64,000 nt of DNA, taken from the NCBI RefSeq assembly GCF_002343915.1, contig NZ_NETK01000001.1, positions 7,206,001 through 7,270,000 of the forward strand. Direction: 5' to 3'. This DNA is from Nannocystis exedens (GTDB lineage: Bacteria; Myxococcota_A; Polyangia; Nannocystales; Nannocystaceae). This document shows positions 8,242-16,475 of this stretch, one piece after another. The translations under genes were made by a program, and so were the position numbers. Under the pieces are notes generated by a model. That model worked only from the letters and a program-made list of their open reading frames with translations, was not told the origin of the DNA and searched no databases. Every line of letters starts with the position of its first letter. Within the stretch, counting starts at the first letter, position 1.

Positions 8242-8700
8242 GTGATTCGCCCGCGCGTGCTGCCGCGTGCGCGCAAGGTCCAGAAGGTCCCGTTCGTCGA
8301 GCTGTACGCCGGCCGCCTGCAGGGGGTGGTCTCGAGCGGTTCGGACGAGGAGCGGGTGTACGTCTCGTACTTCGAGGCGACGAGCGGCAACTTCTATTGT
8401 AGTACGAACAACAACCGGCCGTGCGGCGGCCTGCGCGGCTCGCCGTGCAAGCACCTGGTCGAGCTGCTGAACGAGGGCGTGCTGCAGTACGGGCCGGCGC
8501 GGGTGATCGCGTACCTCGGGCTGCAGCAGGCCGAGCCCGACAAGGTGAGGTCGGGCGTCGAGCTGATTCGCTTCATCAAGGGCGGGCCGCACAAGGTCGA
8601 GGCCGGGATGGTGTTCAGCCGCTTCCTCACCTATCTGCAATACGTCAGCGTGGCGCCGACCGGCGCGCCGCTGCCCGACATGGCCTGGTTCGTGCGCTGA
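8242..8700 (+). CDS. SWIM-like zinc-finger protein
   Basis: 152 aa from GTG 8242; an in-frame start at 8179 is possible. Neither has a clear ribosome site. Cys53, Cys61, Cys69 and His71 (…NRPCGGLRGSPCKHL) give a C-x7-C-x7-CxH pattern like the SWIM zinc finger, a presumed nucleic-acid or protein-binding module. The rest is helical, ending in WFVR. The stop overlaps the next start (TGATG), so it is translationally coupled to the following operon. SWIM proteins are known companions of MoxR/vWA/DUF5682 genes; the molecular role is unknown. Confidence 0.7.
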   Translation: MIRPRVLPRARKVQKVPFVELYAGRLQGVVSSGSDEERVYVSYFEATSGNFYCSTNNNRPCGGLRGSPCKHLVELLNEGVLQYGPARVIAYLGLQQAEPDKVRSGVELIRFIKGGPHKVEAGMVFSRFLTYLQYVSVAPTGAPLPDMAWFVR

Positions 8701-10088
8701 TGCCTCTCCTGGATCTGAAGACTGTCCCCGAGCCCGTGGTGCAGACCGCCGAGCTGATCGGGCGCCTCGACGAGGTGTTCGAGTCCGGGTTCGGTCGGCT
8801 GTCGAGCGCCAACCTGCAGACACTGGCGTCGCTGGCGGCGAGCTTCGCCGGCACGCCGCTGGCCGAGCCGCTCGACGCGGCGATCGCCGGGCTCGGGCGC
8901 TCGGAGTTCGTCGATCGTCACTTCGCCGTGATCGCGGCCGCGCGGGCGGCGGCGCACGGGGCGATGCACGACGCGCTGGTGGCTCAGGCGTGCGCGGCGC
9001 TGTCGCGGCCGCGGCCGGAGCTCGAGGCGCTGGCGGACACGCCGGGGCAAGCCGCGCCGCCGCGGGCGGCGGTGCTGCTCGAGAGCGTGCGGCAGTGGTT
9101 GATGGAGCTGGCGATCGCCGGCTTCGCCAACCTCGAGGTCGGGGCGCTGCTGCCGTTCCAGGCCACGCTCGACGCGATCATGGCCGAGCCGGCGCTGGTG
9201 CGGCACGCGGCGCTGCTGAGCGGCTTCCTCGACGAACTTCTGACGGTGTTCCCGGCGCACGGCAAGCCGGAGGTGCCGCGGCTGCGGTGGGTCGACCTGT
9301 GGACGCGGTCGATGGTGCTGTCGCTGGCCCCGCCGGCGCCGCCGGCCACACGCGAGGTCAAGGGCGAGCTGCGGGTGTTCGCCACCGACCTGCGGCAGCA
9401 CGACCACGTGGTCTCGCTGGTGGCCTTCGGCGCGCTGCACGAGCCGGGCAAGCCGCCGCGGGTGGTGCGGACCGGCGTGTCGGCGTTCAAGGTCGACGTG
9501 CTGCAGGGCGACGACATCGCCGGCCTGCTCGCCGACGTCGGCGGCAAGCTGCTCGAGGCGATCGCCGGCGGGCAGGGCGTGAAGATCTCCGGGATGCTCC
9601 TGCACGCGACCGGCGACCTCGTGTGGCAGGAGGCGCGCGCCGAGGTGCTGCCGACCAAGTTGAAGCTGGCCGAAGAGGCAGCCGCGGTGTTGACCTCGCC
9701 GACGGCGCTGCGGCCGGGCGCGCGGCCCGAAGATCGCCACCCGGCGGTCGTCGAGGAGCTGGTGTGGCTGCCGGCCGACGGTTACTCGGTCGCGGCCAAG
9801 GAGGCGCGCGAGCTGTCGCTGGGCGGGCAGGCGTTCCCGCTGGCGGTCGAGCGCTGGCCGAGCAGCGACGACCTGCTGCCGAGCGACCTGGCGGGCAGCA
9901 AGGGGCTGGTGGCGCTGCTGCGGTTCGACGGCGGGCGCTGGTCGCTGCAGCCGGTGATGATCGACAAGGGCAAGCCGCTGCCGCGGATGGTCGGCACCGG
10001 CCTCCAGGCGGCCCGCGGCAAGGCCAAGGGCGGCAACCTCGCGACCCTCAAGGAGCGCGCCGGCAAGCTGCTGCGCAAGAAGAGCTGA
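8700..10088 (+). CDS. unknown protein of the MoxR/vWA operon
   Basis: 462 aa, no signal peptide, no motif I can name. The N-terminal 250 residues are Ala/Leu-rich helix. The second half alternates short strands (GELRVFATDLRQHDHVVSLVAF, VVRTGVSAFKVDVL). The C-terminus is basic (LKERAGKLLRKKS). The start ATG shares its A with the upstream TGA, and only 2 bp separate its stop from the vWA gene. The position implies an accessory subunit of the same complex; no function can be assigned. Confidence 0.7.
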   Translation: MPLLDLKTVPEPVVQTAELIGRLDEVFESGFGRLSSANLQTLASLAASFAGTPLAEPLDAAIAGLGRSEFVDRHFAVIAAARAAAHGAMHDALVAQACAALSRPRPELEALADTPGQAAPPRAAVLLESVRQWLMELAIAGFANLEVGALLPFQATLDAIMAEPALVRHAALLSGFLDELLTVFPAHGKPEVPRLRWVDLWTRSMVLSLAPPAPPATREVKGELRVFATDLRQHDHVVSLVAFGALHEPGKPPRVVRTGVSAFKVDVLQGDDIAGLLADVGGKLLEAIAGGQGVKISGMLLHATGDLVWQEARAEVLPTKLKLAEEAAAVLTSPTALRPGARPEDRHPAVVEELVWLPADGYSVAAKEARELSLGGQAFPLAVERWPSSDDLLPSDLAGSKGLVALLRFDGGRWSLQPVMIDKGKPLPRMVGTGLQAARGKAKGGNLATLKERAGKLLRKKS

Positions 10089-10090
10089 CC

Positions 10091-11527
10091 ATGAGCGCCG
10101 CCGACCCCGAGCTGATGCAGCGGGCCCGTCAGGGGCTCTACTGGCGGTTGATGTCGGCCCTGTTCGAGCAGGGCGACGCGGCGCCGAACCTCGAGTCGCT
10201 GGCGCGCGAGCTGGCGAAGACGACCGACCTGCCGGTCGAGCTGCTCGACCCGAAAGTGACGGTCGACGTGCTCGTGCATCGCTTCCCGAAGCTGAAGCCC
10301 GAGTTCTCGCGACCGCTCCCCGGCTTTTCTCCGCCGAGCGCCGGGCCCGAGGGCGAACCACCTGCTCCGGAGAGCGCGGCGCCGCAGCCGGCCGAGAGCC
10401 CGACCGATCTGAAGAGCACGGTGCAGCGGGCGCTGGTCGTCTCAAAACTGCTGCTCAACGCGTTCGGGCCCAACACGCAGGGCTCGGTGACGGCGCAGCA
10501 GTACGGCGCGTGGGCCCGCGACGTCGAGTGGCTCGAGGGCGCGCTGGGGCTGCCGCCGGGGTCGCTGCGGCAGAGCGGCAACGCGCAGAACACGGGGGCG
10601 CCGTCGGGCGGCGGCGGCGAGGCGACGCGGCCGCCGATCGGCGACGACGAGCTCAAGGCCGGTTTGGCGACGCTCGAGGCCGACATGATCCACCGCATGG
10701 ACCTGCGCGAGGTCCTCAAGGATCCGGTGCTGAGCGAGCGGCTGACGCCGTCGATGGCGCTGCTCGAGCAGATCCTGTGGGACAAGGGCAACCTCAGCGG
10801 GCCGGCGCTGCAGAACGCGAAGCGGCTGATCGCCCGCTACGTCGACGAGCTGTCGAAGGTGCTGAAGCTGCAGATGCGCCAGGTGACGTCGCGGGTCCAC
10901 GACCACCGGGTGCCGCCGCGGCGGATCTTCCGCAACCTCGACATGAAGCGGACGGTCTGGAAGAACCTGACGAACTGGGACCCGAACGAGCGCCGGCTGT
11001 ACGTCGATCGCCTGTTTTACCGCCGCACCGGCAAGAAGAGCCTGCCGACCAAGCTCCTCATCATCGTCGATCAGTCGGGCTCGATGACGTCGGCGATGGT
11101 GCAGACGACGATCCTGGCGTCGATCTTCGCCGCGCTGCCGAAGGTGATCGTCCACCTGTTCGCGTTCGACACCCGCGTCATCGATTTGACGCCGTACGTC
11201 CACGACCCGGTCGAGACGCTGCTGCGCACCAAGCTCGGCGGCGGCAACGACATGCGGCTGGCGCTCGACCTGGCGGCGCCGTGCATCGACTCGCCGCAGA
11301 ACACCGCGGTGGTCGTGATCTCCGACTTCTATGACTGGAGCGACTTCTTCTCGGTGCTGCGCCAGTGGAAGGAGTCGGGCTGCCACCTCATCCCGGTCGG
11401 GTCGCTGCACACGACCGGGTACTTCTCGGTCAACCCCGAGTACGCGGCGAAGTTCAAGGAGATCGGCGCGCCGATCCTCAGCGGCAGCCCCAAGAAGCTG
11501 ATCGAGCAGATCAAAAAGGTGATGTAG
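10091..11527 (+). CDS. von Willebrand factor A domain protein, MoxR partner
   Basis: 478 aa. A poorly conserved helical and Pro/Glu-rich N-terminal half is followed from about residue 320 by a vWA domain. The MIDAS D-x-S-x-S is intact (DQSGSM, Asp327). The Thr-loop position reads GGGND, and ISDFYDWSD carries the third metal-ligand Asp. vWA proteins of this kind are metal-dependent protein-binding partners of MoxR ATPases, whose gene follows 5 bp downstream. A vWA domain is also the second half of Ro60/Rsr, but I see no TROVE-like repeat region here, so I do not call it Rsr. Confidence 0.85.
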   Translation: MSAADPELMQRARQGLYWRLMSALFEQGDAAPNLESLARELAKTTDLPVELLDPKVTVDVLVHRFPKLKPEFSRPLPGFSPPSAGPEGEPPAPESAAPQPAESPTDLKSTVQRALVVSKLLLNAFGPNTQGSVTAQQYGAWARDVEWLEGALGLPPGSLRQSGNAQNTGAPSGGGGEATRPPIGDDELKAGLATLEADMIHRMDLREVLKDPVLSERLTPSMALLEQILWDKGNLSGPALQNAKRLIARYVDELSKVLKLQMRQVTSRVHDHRVPPRRIFRNLDMKRTVWKNLTNWDPNERRLYVDRLFYRRTGKKSLPTKLLIIVDQSGSMTSAMVQTTILASIFAALPKVIVHLFAFDTRVIDLTPYVHDPVETLLRTKLGGGNDMRLALDLAAPCIDSPQNTAVVVISDFYDWSDFFSVLRQWKESGCHLIPVGSLHTTGYFSVNPEYAAKFKEIGAPILSGSPKKLIEQIKKVM

Positions 11528-11532
11528 TCGCG

Positions 11533-12759
11533 ATGGCCAAGAAGATCTCTACCCCCGCCACGACTGATTCGGTGCCGGCGCCGGCGCCGGCCACCAGCGA
11601 GACCAAGCTGCGCATGCCGGCCGAGGAGAAGTACGCGGCCGAGCTGGCGTACCTGGCCAGCGTCGACAAGGATCCGCGGCCGTTCGCGTGGCGGCTGTCG
11701 CCGCGGATGATCCGCACGTTCATCCTCGGGGCTGGCCCCGGGGACAGCTTCGACCGGCCGATCGCGCAGAAGTTCTTCGGCGACGCGTCGCTGGTCGAGC
11801 GGGCGATCGTGACGCTGGCGTCGGACCGCGGCCTGCTCCTGATCGGCGACCCGGGCACCGGCAAGAGCTGGCTGGCCGAGCTGCTGGCGGCGGCGACCTC
11901 CGGCAACTCGACGCACGTGGTCCAGGGCACGGCGGGCACGACCGAGGACCACATCAAGTACTCGTGGAACGTGGCGATGGTGATCGCCAGCGGGCAGTCG
12001 CGCGAGTCGATGATCCCGTCGCCGATCATGACGGCGATGCAGCGCGGCGAGATGGGCCGGTTCGAAGAGCTGACCCGCTGCGGCTCCGACGTGCAGGACG
12101 CGCTGATCTCGATCCTGTCGGAGAAGTACATCACCATCCCCGAGCTGCGCGGCGACGACAGCGTGGTCTACGCCAAGCCGGGCTTCAACATGATCGCCAC
12201 CGCCAACAGCCGCGACCGCGGGGTCAACGAGCTGTCGACGGCGCTGAAGCGGCGCTTCAACTTCGTGACGATACCCATCGTGACGAACAAGAAGTCGGAG
12301 AAGGAGATCGTGCTGTTCCGGACGCGCGAGCTGATGGCCCGCCACACGATCACGGTCGACGTGCCGCCGACGATGCTCGACATCCTGCTGCAGACGTTCG
12401 CCGACCTGCGCGAGGCGACCGCGAACACGACGTCCGAGGACCAGCGGCTCGAGTCGTCGCTGTCGACGGCCGAGCAGATCGGGGTGCTCGAGGACGCGCT
12501 GCTGCACAGCAACTTCTTCGGCGACAAGGCGCTGCAGCCGGCCACGCTGGCCCGCTCGCTGGTCGGCACGCTGGTCCGCCGGGTGCCCGAGGACGTGTCG
12601 ATCCTCAACAAGTTCTGGCACGCGACCGCGGCCGAGACCGACGGCGTCAAGAAGCGCAAGAAGGGCGAGGAGGCCGCCGCGCCGGCGAAGGGCGAGAAGT
12701 CGCCCGAGTGGGAGGCGTTCGTCGCCGGCGGCAAGCAGGCGCTGTCCTCGTTCAAGTAG
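11533..12759 (+). CDS. MoxR-family AAA+ ATPase
   Basis: 408 aa cytoplasmic AAA+ chaperone-like ATPase. Walker A is GDPGTGKS with Lys111. The segment DVQDALISILSEK fits the MoxR Walker B/helix region. Sensor 1 is IATANSRD, and LKRRFNF supplies the arginine-finger region. A Pro/Ala-rich N-terminal 40 residues and a Lys-rich tail (KKRKKGEEAAAP) flank the core. It is co-transcribed between the vWA and DUF5682 genes. In related operons MoxR remodels or matures targets brought by the vWA partner; the target here is unknown. Confidence 0.9.
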   Translation: MAKKISTPATTDSVPAPAPATSETKLRMPAEEKYAAELAYLASVDKDPRPFAWRLSPRMIRTFILGAGPGDSFDRPIAQKFFGDASLVERAIVTLASDRGLLLIGDPGTGKSWLAELLAAATSGNSTHVVQGTAGTTEDHIKYSWNVAMVIASGQSRESMIPSPIMTAMQRGEMGRFEELTRCGSDVQDALISILSEKYITIPELRGDDSVVYAKPGFNMIATANSRDRGVNELSTALKRRFNFVTIPIVTNKKSEKEIVLFRTRELMARHTITVDVPPTMLDILLQTFADLREATANTTSEDQRLESSLSTAEQIGVLEDALLHSNFFGDKALQPATLARSLVGTLVRRVPEDVSILNKFWHATAAETDGVKKRKKGEEAAAPAKGEKSPEWEAFVAGGKQALSSFK

Positions 12760-12770
12760 GCGGTGCGAAG

Positions 12771-15700
12771 GTGAACTCGATCCTCGACCCAGCCCTCCTC
12801 GACCCGGCGCTGCAGGCCCTGCGCTCGCAGCTCGAAGCGGCGGCGGCGGCGTTCGCCGGCGACTCGGCCCACCTCGGGGCGCTGCTGCGCGCGATGATCG
12901 AGGACGTCCAGCGCGCCACCGCCGAGCCGGTCGAGGTGTTCCCGGTCAAGCACCACTCGCCGGCGTCGGCGCTGCACATGCTGCGCCGGCTGCGGGCGCG
13001 CGCGCCGAAGGTCATCTACATGGAGGGCTGCGAGGACCTGAACGCCGCGCTGGCCGGGCTGCACCACTGCCGCTTCCCGGTCGCGCTGCAGGCGTTCGCC
13101 CCGGAGGCGCCGGCGTTCCCGGCCGACTGGACGCCGCTCAACGTGGTGCTGCCATTGACGGAGTTCTCGGCCGAGTACCAGGCGATCGCGTACTGCCTGC
13201 AGAACCCGGGCACGAAGCTGGTGTTCGTCGACCGCTCGGTCGACCACGTGTTCCAGTGGATGCCGAAGGGCGGGCCGCCGCCGGGCGAGGACAGCGGCGA
13301 GGCCGACGACGGCGGCGACGAGCCCGAAGCGGAGGAAGCGGCCGGCGAGGGCGAGGGCGAGGGCGCGTCGACCGGCAACACCGGCAACCTGCACGGCGGC
13401 GCGGTCGGCCTGCAGATCGGCGACATGCAGCCGACCTTCGGCGACTTCCTCGACGTGCTGCTGCGCAACGCGAAGGTGCGCCACTACAGCGAGTGGTGGA
13501 CGCAGTACGTCGAGGGACCGACGCTGTCCTGTGATTACGGGACGTATCGGCAGGTGTTCTTCCTGGTCGGCTCGCTGCTGCGGCGGATCGGGATCACCGA
13601 GAAGGACCGCGTCGCCGACGGCGAGCGCGAGCGCTACATGTGGACGCGGATCCGCGAGCACATGCAGGCGCACAAGGTCGACCCGCGCGAGGCGATGTAC
13701 GTGTGCGGGGCGATCCACGCGGTCTCGCCGATCCCCGAGTTCGGCTCGAAGGGCGCGGCCTGGACGGTGCCGCCGAAGACGCCGACGCAGTGGTTCTACG
13801 GCGTGGTGCCCTCGAGCTACGCGGCGATCGAGCGCCAGTTCAGCCTGCCGGCCGGCGAGATCTCGATCGCGCAGTCGATGTGGGACAAGGGGCTGCAGGC
13901 GCTCGAGCTCAAGCCATTTAAGATCGAGGCCGAGAAGAAGACCGAGGCCGAGGGCAAGCCGACGGTGCGCAAGAAGGCCGCGGCTCCGGGCGCTCCGGCG
14001 GCGCCGGTCGAAGCAGTTCCTGCGGCGGTCAGTGGTTCGGGCTTGCGCGAGTTCTTGACCCGGCCGCCGACGTTCGTCGCCGCCGACGACGAGCAGCTGA
14101 TGCGCTGGTGCGTCGACATCGTCCGCCTGGCGCGCAAGCACGGCTACAACGCGTCGACGGCCGACACGATCGCGATCCTCCACACCGCGACGCTGCTGGC
14201 GCGGCTGCGCGACCGGCCGCACCCGTCGCCGTACGACTTCCAGGACGCGGCCGTGACGTGCCTCGAGAAGGATCGCGTGCCGGGCCGTCGCGACGTGCGG
14301 CGGCTGTGCCAGATCTTGCTCGGCGGCGACCGCCTCGGCCGCGTCGGCTACGAGTCGCTGCCGCCGCTGGCGCAGGACGTGTACGACCGCCTGGCGGTGC
14401 TCGGCGTCAACCTCAAGTCGAGCCGCATCGAGCGGGCGCTGCTCGACATCCAGGGCCGGCCGGAGTTACTGCCGGCGTCGGACCTGCTGTGGCGGCTGCG
14501 CTACCTCGGCGCGGGCGTGCGGCCGATCATGGGCGAGCGCACGCTCGGTCACAAGCCGAAGCAGGAGTCGTGGGACATCGAGATCGGCAAGCACCAGGGC
14601 TCGCTGATCCAGCTCGGCTACGAGGGGCTGACGATCGAGCAGGTGCTCGAGAAGCGGCTCAAGGCCAAGGCGTTCGAGGCGACGTCGCGGGCCGCGAAGG
14701 CGCTCGAGGCGGCCGAGGACAGCGTGCTGTATCTGCGCAGCGGGCGACTGACGCGCGAGCTGGGGCTGCGCGCGACGGAGCTGCTGCGCGCGGAGCTCGG
14801 AGGCAACGACGCGCCGGAGATCTTCCAGCGCGTGCGCGGGCTGGTCCACTACTACCGCACGCTGGGGATGCCGGACTGGATCAAGGACTTCGTGTCCACC
14901 GGCTACCGACACTACGCGACGCTGCTGCCGACGGCGTTCACCGATCGCGGGACGGCGCCGCGCCAGCTCGCGGCGATGCTGGCGTTCATCTTCACGCAGG
15001 AGGCGCTGGCGTTCTCGATGGGCTGCGAGCGCAGCCAGCTGCTGATCGCGGTGGCGCAGGCGGAGCCCGAGGACCCGCCGAAGATCGCGCTGCGCTGGGC
15101 GGCGCAGTGGATCCTCGGCCAGCGCAGCGAGGACGAGATCCGCGCCGACTTCCAGCACCTGCTGCACAGCCCGCTGCTGCTGCCGGCCTTCCCGGAGTAC
15201 ATGGCGGGCTTCCTGCTCGCGCTCGAGTTCACCCCGCGGATCTCCCGGCTCGCCGTCGAGTTCCTCAGCCGCGCGTTCGCGGCCCTGCCCGACGAGGTGC
15301 TGGTGCCGTGGCTGCCCAAGCTGGTGGTGACGCTGCGGCCGCTCGGCCCGGGGGTGATGCAGACGCTGGTCAAGGAGGCGGGCCTGGCGTTCCCGCGCGA
15401 GCTGAGCAAGCTGCCGGCGTGGGAATTCTCGTGGGACCGCAGCGTGCCGGTGGCACCTCCGCCTGTCCCGAAGGCCAGGAACGAAGCGAAGCCGGCCGCG
15501 AAGGCGACCCGCGCGGCGCCGGCCGCCCAGCGCACGCCGGGCGAGCTGGCGGTGGCGACGCTGCTGCGCGCCGAGCCGGCCTCGCTCGACGCGCTCGCGG
15601 GGCTGCTCGGGGTGCCGGCGACGTGGGCACCGCTGGCGTCCGAGGCGAGCGCGGCGACGAGCGAGGCCGAGTCGGTCGAGGGCGAGGCGACGGAGGTGGC

Positions 15701-15803
15701 AGCAGCAGCGGCGAGCGCGGTCGACACGCCGCTCTCGCAACTGCTGGCGGCGCACCCGGAGGCGCTGCAGGCCCTCGCCGCGCGCGTGCAGGCGCTCGCG
15801 TGA
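12771..15803 (+). CDS. DUF5682-type large protein
   Basis: 1010 aa from GTG 12771. The N-terminal domain carries VEVFPVKHHSPASALHMLRR and VIYMEGCEDLN, matching my recollection of DUF5682, a family tied to MoxR/vWA/SWIM operons. An acidic Gly/Glu low-complexity insert (about residues 165-205) interrupts it. A Lys/Ala linker near residue 395-430 leads to a long helical region, then an Ala/Pro-rich tail. No catalytic motif is certain. The TGA at 15801 is followed in the same frame by more strongly coding-like sequence. Confidence 0.75.
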   Translation: MNSILDPALLDPALQALRSQLEAAAAAFAGDSAHLGALLRAMIEDVQRATAEPVEVFPVKHHSPASALHMLRRLRARAPKVIYMEGCEDLNAALAGLHHCRFPVALQAFAPEAPAFPADWTPLNVVLPLTEFSAEYQAIAYCLQNPGTKLVFVDRSVDHVFQWMPKGGPPPGEDSGEADDGGDEPEAEEAAGEGEGEGASTGNTGNLHGGAVGLQIGDMQPTFGDFLDVLLRNAKVRHYSEWWTQYVEGPTLSCDYGTYRQVFFLVGSLLRRIGITEKDRVADGERERYMWTRIREHMQAHKVDPREAMYVCGAIHAVSPIPEFGSKGAAWTVPPKTPTQWFYGVVPSSYAAIERQFSLPAGEISIAQSMWDKGLQALELKPFKIEAEKKTEAEGKPTVRKKAAAPGAPAAPVEAVPAAVSGSGLREFLTRPPTFVAADDEQLMRWCVDIVRLARKHGYNASTADTIAILHTATLLARLRDRPHPSPYDFQDAAVTCLEKDRVPGRRDVRRLCQILLGGDRLGRVGYESLPPLAQDVYDRLAVLGVNLKSSRIERALLDIQGRPELLPASDLLWRLRYLGAGVRPIMGERTLGHKPKQESWDIEIGKHQGSLIQLGYEGLTIEQVLEKRLKAKAFEATSRAAKALEAAEDSVLYLRSGRLTRELGLRATELLRAELGGNDAPEIFQRVRGLVHYYRTLGMPDWIKDFVSTGYRHYATLLPTAFTDRGTAPRQLAAMLAFIFTQEALAFSMGCERSQLLIAVAQAEPEDPPKIALRWAAQWILGQRSEDEIRADFQHLLHSPLLLPAFPEYMAGFLLALEFTPRISRLAVEFLSRAFAALPDEVLVPWLPKLVVTLRPLGPGVMQTLVKEAGLAFPRELSKLPAWEFSWDRSVPVAPPPVPKARNEAKPAAKATRAAPAAQRTPGELAVATLLRAEPASLDALAGLLGVPATWAPLASEASAATSEAESVEGEATEVAAAAASAVDTPLSQLLAAHPEALQALAARVQALA

Positions 15804-16135
15804 GCCCGGCTGCCGGTCCTGACGCGCGGCCTGAAGTTCTGCCCGCCGCAGCTCGGGGCGCTGCGGTTCGCCGGCGGCTGGGCCCGGCCCGCCGACGAGG
15901 CGCTGGAGCTGCAGTTCCGCGGCGGGCGCTGCGTCGGTCTTCGCGGACATGTCCCGGCGGACATGGACTGCGCGGCGGTCGCGGGTTGGCTCGGCTACGA
16001 CGCGGCGACCTTCCCGCTGCGCCGCGCCGACCGTTGCGAGTGGCCGGGGATCAGCCTCAAGCACCGCCTCGCCGAGGGCGTGGCCGGCAGCTACGTCCGG
16101 CCACCCGCGAGTACACGCTCGCGCTGCGGCGATGA
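15800..16135 (+). pseudogene. frameshifted small gene after DUF5682
   Basis: From 15804 the frame of DUF5682 continues past its stop with near-perfect G/C third positions for about 98 codons (TRGLKFCPPQLGALRFAGGWA…SLKHRLAEGVAGSYVR). Coding character then jumps to another frame at about 16100, ending ATREYTLALRR at 16133. No start codon exists in the first frame. A GTG at 15800 overlapping the TGA would fit if one G at about 15808 were removed. The simplest reading is a last operon gene of about 110 aa disrupted by two single-base indels; sequencing error is possible. It contains one dispersed palindrome. Family unknown. Confidence 0.5.
15947..15966. repeat. dispersed palindrome inside the broken small gene
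   Basis: Arms ACATGTCC and GGACATGG around CGGC. It is translated in the coding frame as GHVPADMD. One mismatch lies at the outermost pair. Confidence 0.75.
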
Positions 16136-16193
16136 CGGCGAGGCAGCCGATCGGGCGAGACGGACGGCGCGGCGGCTCGAGTGCGGCCGCAAG

Positions 16194-16209
16194 ATGTCCT
16201 GAAGGACAT
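16194..16209. repeat. dispersed palindrome, intergenic, perfect
   Basis: ATGTCC and GGACAT around TGAA, a perfect 6-bp stem with a 4-nt loop. Confidence 0.8.
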
Positions 16210-16267
16210 GCGCAGCGCCGAACCGAGCCGAGCGGCGACGGCCATGGAGAGGTGGCCGTCGGCCGAG

Positions 16268-16283
16268 CTGTCCTCGCGGACAG
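16268..16283. repeat. dispersed palindrome, intergenic, perfect
   Basis: CTGTCC and GGACAG around TCGC. Compared with the copy at 16194 both outer bases have changed together (A-T to C-G), which keeps the symmetry. Confidence 0.8.
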
Positions 16284-16475
16284 GTCAGCCGCGCCGCGAC
16301 GGACGCGCCGGGCGCCCTGAGCGCCCGCAGAGCTCCCGATTCACGGGCTGCGCTGCCGGTTTCTGCCGGGTCTGCAGCGGCTCGTGCGGCCATTGCGCGA
16401 GATCGCGCCCCGATCCCGGCGCGTTCGCGGCGGTCGCCTTGCCAAGGCGAATCCGGTGTGGTCTCGTCAGCGCGG

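Larger units (their letters stand above)
16136..16475. other. gene-free stretch with two palindromes
   Basis: 340 bp between the broken small gene and the CBM9-like lipoprotein. I see no open frame with the local codon bias. It holds two perfect copies of the dispersed palindrome (16194-16209 and 16268-16283). Confidence 0.6.

Noticed and set aside
10091..11527. Ro60/Rsr (TROVE plus vWA) as the vWA gene
   Set aside because: The vWA domain is C-terminal as in Rsr, but the N-terminal half shows no TROVE-like repeats, and the operon partners are MoxR type.
15801..15803. TGA of DUF5682 as selenocysteine or suppressed codon
   Set aside because: No SECIS-like hairpin follows closely, no suppressor tRNA is supported, and a second frame break downstream points to indels instead.
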